Shown: positions 17,243 to 25,727, numbered from the stretch's first letter. The stretch is 64,000 bases of DNA from Bacillus pinisoli (GCF_023036475.1 NZ_JAJQKI010000010.1:62001-126000), one strand, 5' to 3'. Translations and numbers: made by a program. The notes: generated from the letters alone by a model not told the origin.

Positions 17243-17433
17243 GGCTGTTTTCGTAAAGATTGTTGCTTTCGTAAAAATCCAAAAGCCGGATTTTTACTAG
17301 GTAGTACAAAGTCCAGTCCTTTAGTTAGAGAGAGCTGCTCTTTTCTAACAATTATTACTTCGTTTTTTCTTACAAAAAGGGTGGATATTTAGAAGTATTA
17401 GCTTGAAAAGTAACAAAGTTTTAGAAAAGAGCC
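17243..17433. mobile_element. MITE-like element, full copy C (191 bp, perfect 8-bp target duplication)
   Basis: Inverted relative to copy A (8530-8721) and aligned with it over the full length by eye. Ends are GGCTGTTTTCGTAAAGATTG and, read inward from the right, GGCTCTTTTCTAAAACTTTG. The flanks are TTGACTTA at 17235-17242 and TTGACTTA at 17434-17441, a perfect 8-bp direct duplication, which shows insertion by transposition. No coding capacity. Confidence 0.87.
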
Positions 17434-17489
17434 TTGACTTATGTGATTTTTTTATTCTTAGTCCTTACAAAGGTATAGATCATTAACGT

Positions 17490-18155
17490 ATGATAGGAAG
17501 AAAAAGGGAATTTGGAGTGATAGGCCTGAGAGAGGAATTAGACATTTTTGACGAACAGTTTAATAAGATCGGAACAGCTGACAGGGACAATGTCCATCGA
17601 AAAGGATATTGGCACCAGACGTTTCAATGTTGGCTATATGATATAAATGATTCTCAAGTTAGGCTCTATTTTCAAAAACGCCATCCTGCAAAAGATAGCT
17701 TTGCTAATTTATTGGATATAACATCAGCCGGTCATTTATTGGTGGGAGAAACTCCAATAGAAGGAGTTCGTGAGGTAGAAGAGGAGCTAGGAATAAAAGT
17801 TACAGCAGAAGAACTACGATATATCGGAGTCTACAAATATGCTTACAGAAAAGATGATTTCATTGATCATGAATTTTGTCATGTTTTTATAAAAGAGTAT
17901 GACGGTAGCCTTGAAGACTTCACCTTTCAAGAATCTGAAGTAACTGGTATGTTTGCAATTGAATTAGACAATGTAAATAAGTTATTTAAAGGGGAAATAA
18001 ATAGCGTTGAAGCAATGGGAGTAGTTGTTGAAGATAGAAGACTTGTTTATAAGTCAGACGTATATCATATAAATAGCTTTGCGGATCATGGAACGGATTA
18101 CTATAATTGGGTTTGCCAGCAGATTCTTCAAATATCAAATAAAAAACAGCCATAA
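17490..18155 (+). CDS. Nudix hydrolase
   Basis: A 221-residue protein with an IPP-isomerase-like Nudix fold: 'HRKGYWHQTFQCWLY', 'VRLYFQKRHPAKDSFANLLDITSAGHLLVGE' and 'REVEEELGI'. The Nudix box is GHLLVGE-TPIEGV-REVEEELGI, with six residues rather than the usual seven between Glu and Arg-Glu. Family members hydrolyse nucleoside diphosphates linked to other moieties. The start is uncertain: the ATG at 17490 has no ribosome site, while GGAGTGAT at 17514-17521 would suit a rare CTG at 17526 (LREELDIFD), a common N terminus in this family. Confidence 0.8.
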   Translation: MIGRKREFGVIGLREELDIFDEQFNKIGTADRDNVHRKGYWHQTFQCWLYDINDSQVRLYFQKRHPAKDSFANLLDITSAGHLLVGETPIEGVREVEEELGIKVTAEELRYIGVYKYAYRKDDFIDHEFCHVFIKEYDGSLEDFTFQESEVTGMFAIELDNVNKLFKGEINSVEAMGVVVEDRRLVYKSDVYHINSFADHGTDYYNWVCQQILQISNKKQP

Positions 18156-18227
18156 AAAATGAAATCATTACATATGGATGATAATGGGATTATTATGAAT
18201 TTATATTGATAAGGAGGTAATAAATAT

Positions 18228-19460
18228 ATGAGTTATTCACCTCATTCTCATACAGCCATTCAGGGTAATGCATTCATTCCGGGTCAACAGGAGTTTATCC
18301 AGTATTATTATTATGCTTCATCTAGGCAGCCAGAAGATCAGTTGAGAACGGTTTGGAATGTCATGAGGGATGATTTAAAGAAATTAGCGGAAGAGTTACA
18401 AGAGTTTAATATTAACCGAGGTATTTCGAGATATATCTTCCGATTAGTTGTGGACTTTGTGTTAAAAAACGTCTCAAATGTTCAGGGATCCATTAATCAA
18501 AAAACGACTAAACTATATCAACAATTTTCTCAACAGTTTGTTTGGGTCGTGCCGTTTTTAGGTGCTTATGGCGCAACAGAACAAGTTGTAGAGCGTGTCT
18601 TAAAAAGAGTGATTTTCCTAACAATTGAGAATGCTGATTTTGTCCCCGGGAAGGATTGGAGCGATTGGGAGTCTGTAGGTGGCGTTTTAACTTCAGGGCC
18701 GTCAGCTGTAGCCTTAAAAGGAAACCGAGTAGATGTTTTTGCCCGAGGGAGAGGTCAACAATTATATAAAATAACTCGTGAAAATGGGCAATGGAGTGAA
18801 TGGGACAATTTAGGCGGGCTCTTAACTTCCTCTCCAGCTGCTGTTTCCTGGGGAGATCAACGTATAGACGTGGTGGCAAGAGGGGATGACCAGGCACTTT
18901 ATCATAAGTATTGGAGCGGAGACGACTGGAGTGATTGGGAGAATTTAGGTGGACAGCTTTCCTCTTCACCTGCGATTGCTTCATGGGGAGCAAATAGGCT
19001 GGATGTATTTGCAAGAGGTTCAAATAAACGACTTTACCATAAATATTGGAACGGAGAGCGTTGGGGAGCTTGGAATGAATTAGGAGGAATGTTGACGTCA
19101 GCTCCTGCAGCAGTATCCAAGGGACCTAATCAAATAGATGTATTCGCCAGAGGGCAAAATAAAGCTCTATTCCATAAGTCGTGGGATGGTGAAGGTTGGA
19201 GTGACTGGCGAAACCTTGGTGGTGTTTTAGCATCAAGTCCAACAGTTGTTTCACTTGATGGAAGAAAACTTGATGTATTTGCTCGAAGTGAGCAAAGTAC
19301 TCTCATCCATCTAAACTTTGATGGCAGTAGTTGGGGAGAGTGGGAGAACCTCGGAGGTTCACTGACGTCAGAGCCCTCAGCAATCTCGCATGGGAAAAGA
19401 GCAATTGAGGTTTACGCAAGAGGTGAAAATCAGGAACTGATCTATAAATATAAACGTTAG
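18228..19460 (+). CDS. PLL-like lectin beta-propeller protein (six WxxW repeats)
   Basis: A 410-residue protein of two parts. Residues 1-143 are helical, begin with a Tyr-rich stretch ('FIQYYYYASSRQ') and have no signal peptide. Residues 144-410 hold six ~45-residue repeats of the form 'WSxWxxLGGxLTSxPAAVSxGxxRxDVFARGxxxxLYHKxWxG', starting at W144 and spanning DNA 18657-19457. This pattern is that of the PLL/DUF346 (fucose-binding Photorhabdus lectin-like) propeller, where Trp residues line sugar pockets. A strong AAGGAGGTAA site precedes the ATG. Ligand and location are unknown; lack of a signal suggests cytosolic or spore-associated use. Confidence 0.83.
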   Translation: MSYSPHSHTAIQGNAFIPGQQEFIQYYYYASSRQPEDQLRTVWNVMRDDLKKLAEELQEFNINRGISRYIFRLVVDFVLKNVSNVQGSINQKTTKLYQQFSQQFVWVVPFLGAYGATEQVVERVLKRVIFLTIENADFVPGKDWSDWESVGGVLTSGPSAVALKGNRVDVFARGRGQQLYKITRENGQWSEWDNLGGLLTSSPAAVSWGDQRIDVVARGDDQALYHKYWSGDDWSDWENLGGQLSSSPAIASWGANRLDVFARGSNKRLYHKYWNGERWGAWNELGGMLTSAPAAVSKGPNQIDVFARGQNKALFHKSWDGEGWSDWRNLGGVLASSPTVVSLDGRKLDVFARSEQSTLIHLNFDGSSWGEWENLGGSLTSEPSAISHGKRAIEVYARGENQELIYKYKR

Positions 19461-19476
19461 TATAAAACTTGTTGGT

Positions 19477-19494
19477 TAGGTAATACTTTACCTA
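19477..19494. repeat. Perfect 7-bp inverted repeat abutting the tRNA-like gene
   Basis: TAGGTAA and TTACCTA are separated by TACT and end exactly one base before the first G of the tRNA-like acceptor stem. It could be an operator or a small 5' hairpin in the primary transcript. Confidence 0.5.
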
Positions 19495-19577
19495 GGACTT
19501 GTAGCTCAATGGTAGAGCGGCTAGTAGTTACTTGCTAATTACTATGCATTTAGTGGGTTCGATTCCCATCAAGTCCT
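19495..19577 (+). tRNA. tRNA-like gene with non-canonical anticodon arm (possible pseudo-tRNA)
   Basis: A 7-bp acceptor stem (GGACTTG/CAAGTCC), a D-arm (GCTC-AATGGTA-GAGC) and a T-arm (GTGGG-TTCGATT-CCCAT) are all intact, with a T in the discriminator position and no encoded CCA. Between the D- and T-arms are 34 nt that fold into a 9-bp stem (TAGTAGTTA/TAATTACTA, one G-U pair) with a 5-nt CTTGC loop, instead of a 5-bp stem with a 7-nt loop. No anticodon can be assigned with a U33 and purine 37 in a stable loop. A terminator follows, so it appears to be expressed as an RNA. It may be a tRNA-like regulatory RNA or a decayed tRNA. Confidence 0.65.
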
Positions 19578-19604
19578 TTAGAAAATATAATGAAGATAAG
19601 TATG

Positions 19605-19643
19605 AAACTTCTTACAAATTTACGATTGTATGAAGTTTTTTTG
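19605..19643 (+). terminator. Rho-independent terminator after the tRNA-like gene
   Basis: AAACTTCTTACAA and TTGTATGAAGTTT form a 13-bp stem with one mismatch, followed by seven T. Confidence 0.75.
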
Positions 19644-19858
19644 TCTTTCTATACGTTTATTTGTAGACAGGGAGCACAAACATAGATTGATAGAAGTAGG
19701 AAAGAAGGGTAAAATAAAAAGAAAATATGTCAAGAAAAGACAAACTTCGTAAAATGCTGCTACTTTACGGTAGACGAATGACAGGTTATTTGCATTTATC
19801 CTCGCTTAAAGCAACAAAGTATGTGAACAGAGTTACCTAAAAGAGAAGGTAGTGAGTT

Positions 19859-21109
19859 ATGTTATCCATTATTAAACCTCTGGTTGTAAATGTTACCATC
19901 TTATTATCGCTTACATATAATGCTAATTTGTTTTTCCCTTTTAGCAGGGGAAAACCGTTTCATCTAAAGCAAAAGCTTATTTATGGAGTTATTAGTTCAT
20001 TCGCGAGTTTTCTCTGTATGATCTATCCGATTGAGACATTAGGGGAAACGAACTTTGACTTAAGGATGCTTGTTATTATTATTGCTACCCTATATGGAGG
20101 CTTAATACCTGGATTAATTTGTACAGTGTTTACGGTATTTTTTAGATGGTTTATTATTGGCGGGAGTTTTGCTCCTGTTGGTATTATCGTCTGTGTACTT
20201 GCTTTTGCAGTTGCCATATTGTTTCGGAAAGTTTTTATACAAGCAACGAAAAAAATATTGTACTCATTTCTTATTCTTATTACTTACTTAACTTTCTATA
20301 TCATCATCATTTTTTACTCCATTGATTTCCTGGATTTTCATTTTTATCTTATCTATTTTACATCGTTTATTGCCGCTTACTTTTGTCTTATTGTTATTAT
20401 TGAAAGAATGATTGTAAACAATCAACACCTAGAAGAGGCTGTATATCTTGACAAATTGGCAACGGTTAGCCAAATGGCTGCGTCATTTGCTCATGAGGTT
20501 AGAAACCCAATAACAACCGTAAAAGGTTTTATTCAATTCCTTGGTCAAGATACAAAAGACGAAAAGCTAAAGCAATATTATCCACTAATAATTGAAGAAC
20601 TAGATCGAACAAATAAAATTATTACAGATTATTTAACACTTGCTAAGCCGAAAAATTTTGAGTTAGAGATAGTGGAACTTACTGAAATCTTACATAATGT
20701 CGTCGATTTACTTAAGCCTTTAGCAGCTTATCAGAATGTAGCTCTTACCTTCACTAGCAAGGAGCAGTATCACGTTTATGCCGATAAAAATCACCTTAAA
20801 CAATCTTTATTAAACCTGGTTAAAAATGGAATCGAATCAATAAGTAATCATGGTTATGTCACCATCGCTGTAAAAGAAGCTAAGGAAACAGTTGATATCG
20901 TGATTAAAGATAGTGGGAGAGGTATGACAAATGACGAACTAGAGAAAATTGGCCTTCCATACTATACGACAAAATCTAGAGGAACAGGTTTAGGAAGTAT
21001 GATCTCGACTCGCCTCATTAGAGATATGGGTGGAACAATTCATTATGAGAGTAGTTTAGACAGCGGGACAAAAGTAATTGTTAGGTTACCTTTTGTTTCT
21101 AGAAAATAG
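19859..21109 (+). CDS. Membrane sensor histidine kinase, KinB-like (sporulation kinase type)
   Basis: A 416-residue kinase with five to six transmembrane segments in residues 1-185 arranged as a 5TM-LYT-type sensor ('LRMLVIIIATLYGGLIPGLICTVFTVFFRW'). It continues with the phosphoacceptor 'ASFAHEVRNPITTVKGFIQFLG' (His near residue 214), the N-box 'LKQSLLNLVKNGIESI', 'IKDSGRGMTNDELEKIGLPYYTTKSRGTGLG' and 'GGTIHYESSLDSGTKVIVRLP'. The layout and length match KinB, which phosphorylates Spo0F in B. subtilis. No kapB or cognate regulator is adjacent, so the target is inferred. AGAAGG precedes the ATG. Confidence 0.85.
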   Translation: MLSIIKPLVVNVTILLSLTYNANLFFPFSRGKPFHLKQKLIYGVISSFASFLCMIYPIETLGETNFDLRMLVIIIATLYGGLIPGLICTVFTVFFRWFIIGGSFAPVGIIVCVLAFAVAILFRKVFIQATKKILYSFLILITYLTFYIIIIFYSIDFLDFHFYLIYFTSFIAAYFCLIVIIERMIVNNQHLEEAVYLDKLATVSQMAASFAHEVRNPITTVKGFIQFLGQDTKDEKLKQYYPLIIEELDRTNKIITDYLTLAKPKNFELEIVELTEILHNVVDLLKPLAAYQNVALTFTSKEQYHVYADKNHLKQSLLNLVKNGIESISNHGYVTIAVKEAKETVDIVIKDSGRGMTNDELEKIGLPYYTTKSRGTGLGSMISTRLIRDMGGTIHYESSLDSGTKVIVRLPFVSRK

Positions 21110-21121
21110 TTCTATATAATT

Positions 21122-21151
21122 AAGCCCCTGCCATTTTCGGTAGGGGCTTTA
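21122..21151. terminator. Terminator between the kinase and lipoprotein genes
   Basis: AAGCCCCTGCC pairs with GG.AGGGGCTT around ATTTTC; usable by the plus-strand kinase and possibly by the convergent minus-strand lipoprotein gene. Confidence 0.8.
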
Positions 21152-21187
21152 ACTATGATAAGGTAAGTTTCACATATGATACAAAGA

Positions 21188-21604
21188 TTACTTTTTCTGA
21201 TACTTTTCAATTTCTCCGTTAGTAGGATTAACTCGATACCATCCTTCATTTTTATGTTGATTTGTGCCTTTGTCTTCCTCAAGTAGATCATAAACATAAA
21301 TGAGGTAGTCTCCGTTTTCAAGTTCAGAATCAAACATGACAATTGTATCACTACCAGCTTCTAAGTTTAAATAATCATGAACGAGAGACTCTGCTTCTAT
21401 AACGGATAAAGAATCATCTTCAAAATCAGGATCATCATTAAATCCAATTAGTTGCTCATTAGTAGTTTGTTGTTCTGGATGATCAGGTGCGGTTGTAACA
21501 TTGGTATTTGTAATGGATGTTTCTGCTGGAGGCGAAGGATTTGCATGAGTGCAACCAACAGTTGTCATTAATAGTACTATTACAAGTATAGATATTTTGC
21601 TCAT
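21188..21604 (-). CDS. Small lipoprotein of unknown function
   Basis: A 138-residue secreted lipoprotein. The signal peptide 'MSKISILVIVLLMTTVGC' ends in a TVGC lipobox, and a Pro/Thr/Asn-rich linker follows. The folded C-terminal part ('VIEAESLVHDYLNLEAGSDTIVMFDSELENGDYLIYVYDLL...GWYRVNPTNGEIEKYQ') resembles small PepSY-like domains, but I cannot assign a family firmly. The ATG at 21604 sits 9 nt after AGG of AAAGGATA; an in-frame ATG at 21622 precedes that site. Confidence 0.7.
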   Translation of the reverse strand: MSKISILVIVLLMTTVGCTHANPSPPAETSITNTNVTTAPDHPEQQTTNEQLIGFNDDPDFEDDSLSVIEAESLVHDYLNLEAGSDTIVMFDSELENGDYLIYVYDLLEEDKGTNQHKNEGWYRVNPTNGEIEKYQKK

Positions 21605-21622
21605 TCCCATTATCCTTTCCAT

Positions 21623-21949
21623 AAATCATTGTTGTAACCTTAGTATGAATCCATCTACATTGTTTATACAAAATTGTCTTCAGATTCCAATGTATTAGCC
21701 AACCTTTCTTTTACACATAACGGATTAGTTTATAAGGGGGGAAGATGTCTCGTAAGGTATGGGGAATTGACTCAGTCACTGCAGTTACGGAACCTTTATG
21801 TTCATGTGTGTTGTCTAATTTTGGAAGTGTTAAATACTGGGGGGAGATATTTATCAGACGTACCTATGTTTTAGTTGGTTTGACATAGTAGGAAATCTTT
21901 TTTGTTCGATAAAAGGGAATCAAGATATATAAATATTTTTCTAATTGTG
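21623..21949. other. Gene-free interval upstream of cheV
   Basis: No credible gene: the open frame at 21674-21874 has no ribosome-binding site and no family resemblance. AT-rich, with only the cheV promoter at its right end. Confidence 0.5.
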
Positions 21950-21975
21950 CAAAAAAAGCAGAAAAATGTCGATAT
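21950..21975 (+). promoter_or_regulatory. Candidate SigD (motility) promoter of cheV
   Basis: CAAA (21950-21953), a 14-bp spacer and GTCGATAT (21968-21975) approximate the SigD consensus TAAA-N15-GCCGATAA. It lies 41 bp upstream of the cheV start. B. subtilis cheV is known to be SigD-dependent; the match here is partial. Confidence 0.5.
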
Positions 21976-22016
21976 AATAGGTAGACAGATGATTACATTC
22001 AGAGAGGATGCTTCAC

Positions 22017-22922
22017 ATGAGCGATAAGCAAAAGGGAATTCTACTTGAAAGTGGTACAAATGAGTTGGAAATCGTTGAATTTTCAATTGGTGACAATAAA
22101 TTTGGCATTAATGTAATTAAAGTAAAAGAAATTATTCTTCCAGTTCCTGTTACTAAAATTCCGAGATCACATCCTACTATAGAGGGTATTATTGATATAC
22201 GTGGAGAAGTGTTGCCAGTTGTTAATGTAGCCAAAGCGTTAGGGTACCCTCCATCAACTCATCCAGAACAAGATAAATTTATTGTTGCTGAGTTTAATAA
22301 AACGAAGATGGTCTTTCATGTGCATACCGTCTCTCAGATCCACCGCATTTCATGGGATCAAATTGAAAAACCGTCTGATATGTATCAAGGGCTAGAAAGC
22401 CATATTACAGGTGTAGTGAAACAAGAACAGGGAATGATACTTCTATTAGACTTTGAAAAAATTGTAGTTGATATTAATCCGGCTTCTGGGATTACAAAAG
22501 ATCGTATTAGTAAACTTGGAAATAGAGAGCGTTCAAACAAAAAATTAATGGTCGTAGAGGACTCTCCTTTATTAAGGCAGTTAATACAGGACACCTTATC
22601 TCAAGCAGGATATACCAATCTTCAATTTTTTGAAAATGGAAAAGAGGCTTTACTATTTCTAGAAAGCTTGAGGCACAGTAAGAAAGTTCTAGAAGAAGTT
22701 CAAATTATTATTACAGATATTGAAATGCCTCAAATGGATGGACATCACTTCACGAAAAGAGTGAAGGACGACGCAGAACTATCCATACTGCCTGTTATTA
22801 TATTCTCATCTTTAATTACCGAGGATTTACGTCATAAAGGTAAACAAGTTGGTGCAGATGCACAGGTAAGTAAGCCTGAAATTGCGGAGTTAGTCCAACT
22901 TATTGATCAATATATCCTTTAG
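22017..22922 (+). CDS. cheV: Chemotaxis coupling protein CheV (CheW-REC)
   Basis: A 301-residue protein. Residues ~15-155 form a CheW domain ('EIVEFSIGDNKFGINVIKVKEIILPVPVTKIPRSHPTIEGIIDIRGEVLPVVNVAKALG') that couples receptors to CheA. Residues ~170-300 form a receiver domain with the phosphoacceptor Asp in 'IIITDIEMPQMDGHHF' and Lys in 'QVSKPEI'. Phosphorylated CheV aids methylation-independent adaptation. The ATG at 22017 lies 9 nt after GAGAGG. Synteny with patA and ykyB (here further apart) supports orthology with B. subtilis cheV. Confidence 0.95.
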   Translation: MSDKQKGILLESGTNELEIVEFSIGDNKFGINVIKVKEIILPVPVTKIPRSHPTIEGIIDIRGEVLPVVNVAKALGYPPSTHPEQDKFIVAEFNKTKMVFHVHTVSQIHRISWDQIEKPSDMYQGLESHITGVVKQEQGMILLLDFEKIVVDINPASGITKDRISKLGNRERSNKKLMVVEDSPLLRQLIQDTLSQAGYTNLQFFENGKEALLFLESLRHSKKVLEEVQIIITDIEMPQMDGHHFTKRVKDDAELSILPVIIFSSLITEDLRHKGKQVGADAQVSKPEIAELVQLIDQYIL

Positions 22923-22948
22923 GATGAACAAAATAGTCATTGCAACCT

Positions 22949-22980
22949 AGACAAGAATTCATACTTATGAATTCTTGTCT
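22949..22980. repeat. Perfect 32-nt palindrome without T-run
   Basis: AGACAAGAATTCATA and TATGAATTCTTGTCT are exact reverse complements separated by CT. The position right after cheV suggests a terminator, but the following bases are ATAGTTATC rather than a T-run. It may act as an mRNA-stabilising hairpin, a weak terminator or an operator for the downstream signalling cluster. Confidence 0.65.
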
Positions 22981-23050
22981 ATAGTTATCATTTTAATTAA
23001 GACGTAATTATTGATAATATACTATGTATTAAGTGATTAAAGGTCGTGGA

Positions 23051-24670
23051 ATGGTGGAAAAGTATCGTGAATTACTATTAAACAATGTCAGAAAGCAAAT
23101 TAATGTTTGGTTTGATAAAGAATACACACAAGGGACACCTCATGCGGAAGTGTACCGTTTTTTACACTCAATTACTGGCACAGCTACTACTATAGGATTG
23201 GATGAAATAGGTAATACAGCAAAAGAACTTCTTGAAAAATTAAAAGAACAAGAAGAAAGGCTTTGGGACCAAAAAGAACTGAAAGAATACTTAATGCCTC
23301 TTGTTTCCATATGTTACTACAATGGATCAGAAGAACCATTAACAATCACACAAAATATCAAAAATAAAGGGAATCAATCACTAGTTATCCTTATTGATGA
23401 TGATCCTACATTTTTAATGTATGTAAAAGAAGCGCTAGAAAGGGAACAAATACTTGTTTTAGCGTTAACAGATCCTCATAAAGCGGTATCAATCTTATAC
23501 GATTTAAAACCAGACTGTATTATTATTGATGTCTATATGCAGTCCGCTTCTGGTTTCGAGGTATTACACTACTTAAAAGAAAAAATGAAGCAACAGTTTA
23601 TTCCAACTATCATGATGAGTGTGGATAACCGCAAAGAGATAAGAGTGAAAAGTTATCAGATGGGTGCAGATGACTTTATTGCAAAGCCGTTTGAAATGGA
23701 TGAATTTATTGTCCGTCTAAAACGACAAATTGAACGAAAAGAACTTATTGATCACCTTGTTTTAATTGATGAGTTAACACTAGTGTATAACAGAAAATAT
23801 TTAAATAATGTGTTTAAGCTCTTACAAAATGAGACTGTTCAAGAGGATGAAGTGTTTACCTTAGCTATCCTCGATTTAGACCATTTTAAAAACATCAACG
23901 ATACATATGGGCATTTAATGGGTGATGAAGTTCTACGTACTTTTGCAGGCTTTCTTAAGGAAAAGCTGAGTAGCTTTGATATCATTATTCGATTTGGAGG
24001 AGAAGAATTCGTTCTATTATTTCCGAGGACATCATTGGGTACCGCAAAAGGACAGTTAGAAACCATTTTACATGAGTATGGGCAAAAGGAATATGTGGCA
24101 AATAGTACTCGTTTTCATATTACCTTTTCTGCAGGGATGGTGGAAGTGTCGAATAATGGTCAGTCTTTAGAGGAGTGGATGGAGCTTGCTGATTCAGCAT
24201 TGTATGAAGCGAAATCCTTAGGACGTAACCAAATTGTTCTGGCAAACAAGGAACAAATAACGACCCATAAAAAAGTATTAAAAATTGGGGTTATTGATGA
24301 TGATCCAATTATCCGAACTATGATTCTAGAAATGATTGATAATATGCAAAAGGAAGAGTCCATTCTATTAGAAGTGGAATCCTTTAGGGATGGCGCTAAA
24401 TTCTTTGAATCTGACTGGTATAAGAGTGAAAATCCTTATATTCTTATTTTAGACGGTATGATGCCTAGAATGGATGGGCTAGAAGTGTTGCAGAAAATAA
24501 GAGCAGAACAGAATAGCGAACAATACACAGTCATTATGTTAACTTCTAGAAAGAGTGAACAGGATATTTCTAGAGGTCTACAGCTTGGTGCAGATGATTA
24601 TTTAACTAAACCGTTTAATCTCCTCGAACTAGAGGCTAGACTTAAACGATTGATTCAAAGGATGAAGTAG
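23051..24670 (+). CDS. Hpt-REC-GGDEF-REC response regulator/diguanylate cyclase
   Basis: A 539-residue signalling protein. An N-terminal Hpt domain (~1-100) carries 'FLHSITGTATTIGLDEI' with the expected His. A first receiver (~110-230) has 'DCIIIDVYMQSASGF' with Asp, then a GGDEF domain (~235-400) has an intact 'IIRFGGEEFVLLFP' active site, and a second receiver (~410-535) has 'ILILDGMMPRMDGLEV'. The position of the GGDEF inhibitory RxxD site reads SSFD, so product inhibition is probably lost. It would make c-di-GMP under phosphorelay control. The ATG at 23051 follows AAAGG by 7 nt. It is the first gene of the five-gene cluster. Confidence 0.9.
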   Translation: MVEKYRELLLNNVRKQINVWFDKEYTQGTPHAEVYRFLHSITGTATTIGLDEIGNTAKELLEKLKEQEERLWDQKELKEYLMPLVSICYYNGSEEPLTITQNIKNKGNQSLVILIDDDPTFLMYVKEALEREQILVLALTDPHKAVSILYDLKPDCIIIDVYMQSASGFEVLHYLKEKMKQQFIPTIMMSVDNRKEIRVKSYQMGADDFIAKPFEMDEFIVRLKRQIERKELIDHLVLIDELTLVYNRKYLNNVFKLLQNETVQEDEVFTLAILDLDHFKNINDTYGHLMGDEVLRTFAGFLKEKLSSFDIIIRFGGEEFVLLFPRTSLGTAKGQLETILHEYGQKEYVANSTRFHITFSAGMVEVSNNGQSLEEWMELADSALYEAKSLGRNQIVLANKEQITTHKKVLKIGVIDDDPIIRTMILEMIDNMQKEESILLEVESFRDGAKFFESDWYKSENPYILILDGMMPRMDGLEVLQKIRAEQNSEQYTVIMLTSRKSEQDISRGLQLGADDYLTKPFNLLELEARLKRLIQRMK

Positions 24671-24671
24671 A

Positions 24672-25727
24672 GTGGAGCAACCAATTGTTTTTTTACTTTT
24701 GTTAATTATCATGATCATTTTAATACTTTTAGTTCTTTTCTTTTATTTAACGATTAGAAAAGCCATTGAAAATAGAAGTAGATTGAAGATAGATTTGTAT
24801 AAAGAAGATTATCGAAATCATATGTTTCGGTATTTGTATAAAGGAGAACATTCAAGACATCTCCTGCCAGATAATGATATGAAATATAAGGCGTTAGAAG
24901 AACTCCTAAATGAGTTTGCAAATGTTGCTGAAGGAGAAGAGTTTGAAGCGAGAATGAGAACTTTTTCAGAATTATATTTCTTAGAGCGTTACAAAAACCT
25001 TCTTTTTCATCGAAGATGGAGTAAAAGAATGAATGTTTTGTACAATATTGAATCATTTCAATTACAGGTTTTGCTAGAGGATGTTGTCAACCTATACAAC
25101 TCAAGAAAAACACTTAGTGAAGCGGAAGTTGTTCAAATTTTCAAGTTAATGGTGAAATTTGACCATCCAGACCTATATCACTACATTACAGCTAATCAAT
25201 ACAATCTTTCTGAATTTGTATATCGTCTTTTGGTTAGTAACATGAAGGAAACGACACTAAAATACTTTATTGCAAAATATGATCAGCTATCAACAACGTT
25301 AAAACTTACTATTATTGATGTATTAGGAATTGAGAATCGGCAAGATTTAACTTCGTTCTTAAGGGCGCAGCTAACCAATAATTTGCCTGAAATTAGAATT
25401 CGCTCTCTAAAAGCTCTAGCAAATCTAGCTGTACCATTGACAGACAATGAATTGAAGCAACACCTATATTCTAAACATTTCGAAGAGAGGATAATGGCGC
25501 TTAAATTGGCTGCTTCGGTTCGGAAAAAGGAATATCTTCCTTATATTATTGAGAGTATGAGTGATGGCATGTTTAGCGTCCGACAACAAGCTGCACAGGC
25601 AATATACCGATATCCAAACGGATTGGACATTTTGAGTGATATTTTGACGAACTCAACTGACCAATTTGCAAGAGACATGGCTATGGAGTGGCTTGAGAAA
25701 GGAAGAAATAATGGAGCTTCTAGATAA
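24672..25727 (+). CDS. Membrane-anchored HEAT-repeat protein
   Basis: A 351-residue protein with one N-terminal transmembrane helix (residues ~5-30) and a helical remainder. HEAT-like pairs are clear at the C terminus ('DLTSFLRAQLTNNLPEIRIRSLKALANLAVPL', 'EERIMALKLAASVRKKEYLPYIIESMSDGMFSVRQQAAQAIYRY'). HEAT proteins are protein-interaction scaffolds. It starts at a GTG 1 nt after the upstream stop codon and overlaps the glycosyltransferase start by 17 nt, so it is translationally coupled to both and may dock the cyclase to the synthase. Confidence 0.8.
   Translation: MEQPIVFLLLLIIMIILILLVLFFYLTIRKAIENRSRLKIDLYKEDYRNHMFRYLYKGEHSRHLLPDNDMKYKALEELLNEFANVAEGEEFEARMRTFSELYFLERYKNLLFHRRWSKRMNVLYNIESFQLQVLLEDVVNLYNSRKTLSEAEVVQIFKLMVKFDHPDLYHYITANQYNLSEFVYRLLVSNMKETTLKYFIAKYDQLSTTLKLTIIDVLGIENRQDLTSFLRAQLTNNLPEIRIRSLKALANLAVPLTDNELKQHLYSKHFEERIMALKLAASVRKKEYLPYIIESMSDGMFSVRQQAAQAIYRYPNGLDILSDILTNSTDQFARDMAMEWLEKGRNNGASR

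Noticed and set aside
21674..21874. 66-residue plus-strand frame upstream of cheV
   Set aside because: No ribosome-binding site, no recognisable family, and it is crossed by the cheV promoter region.
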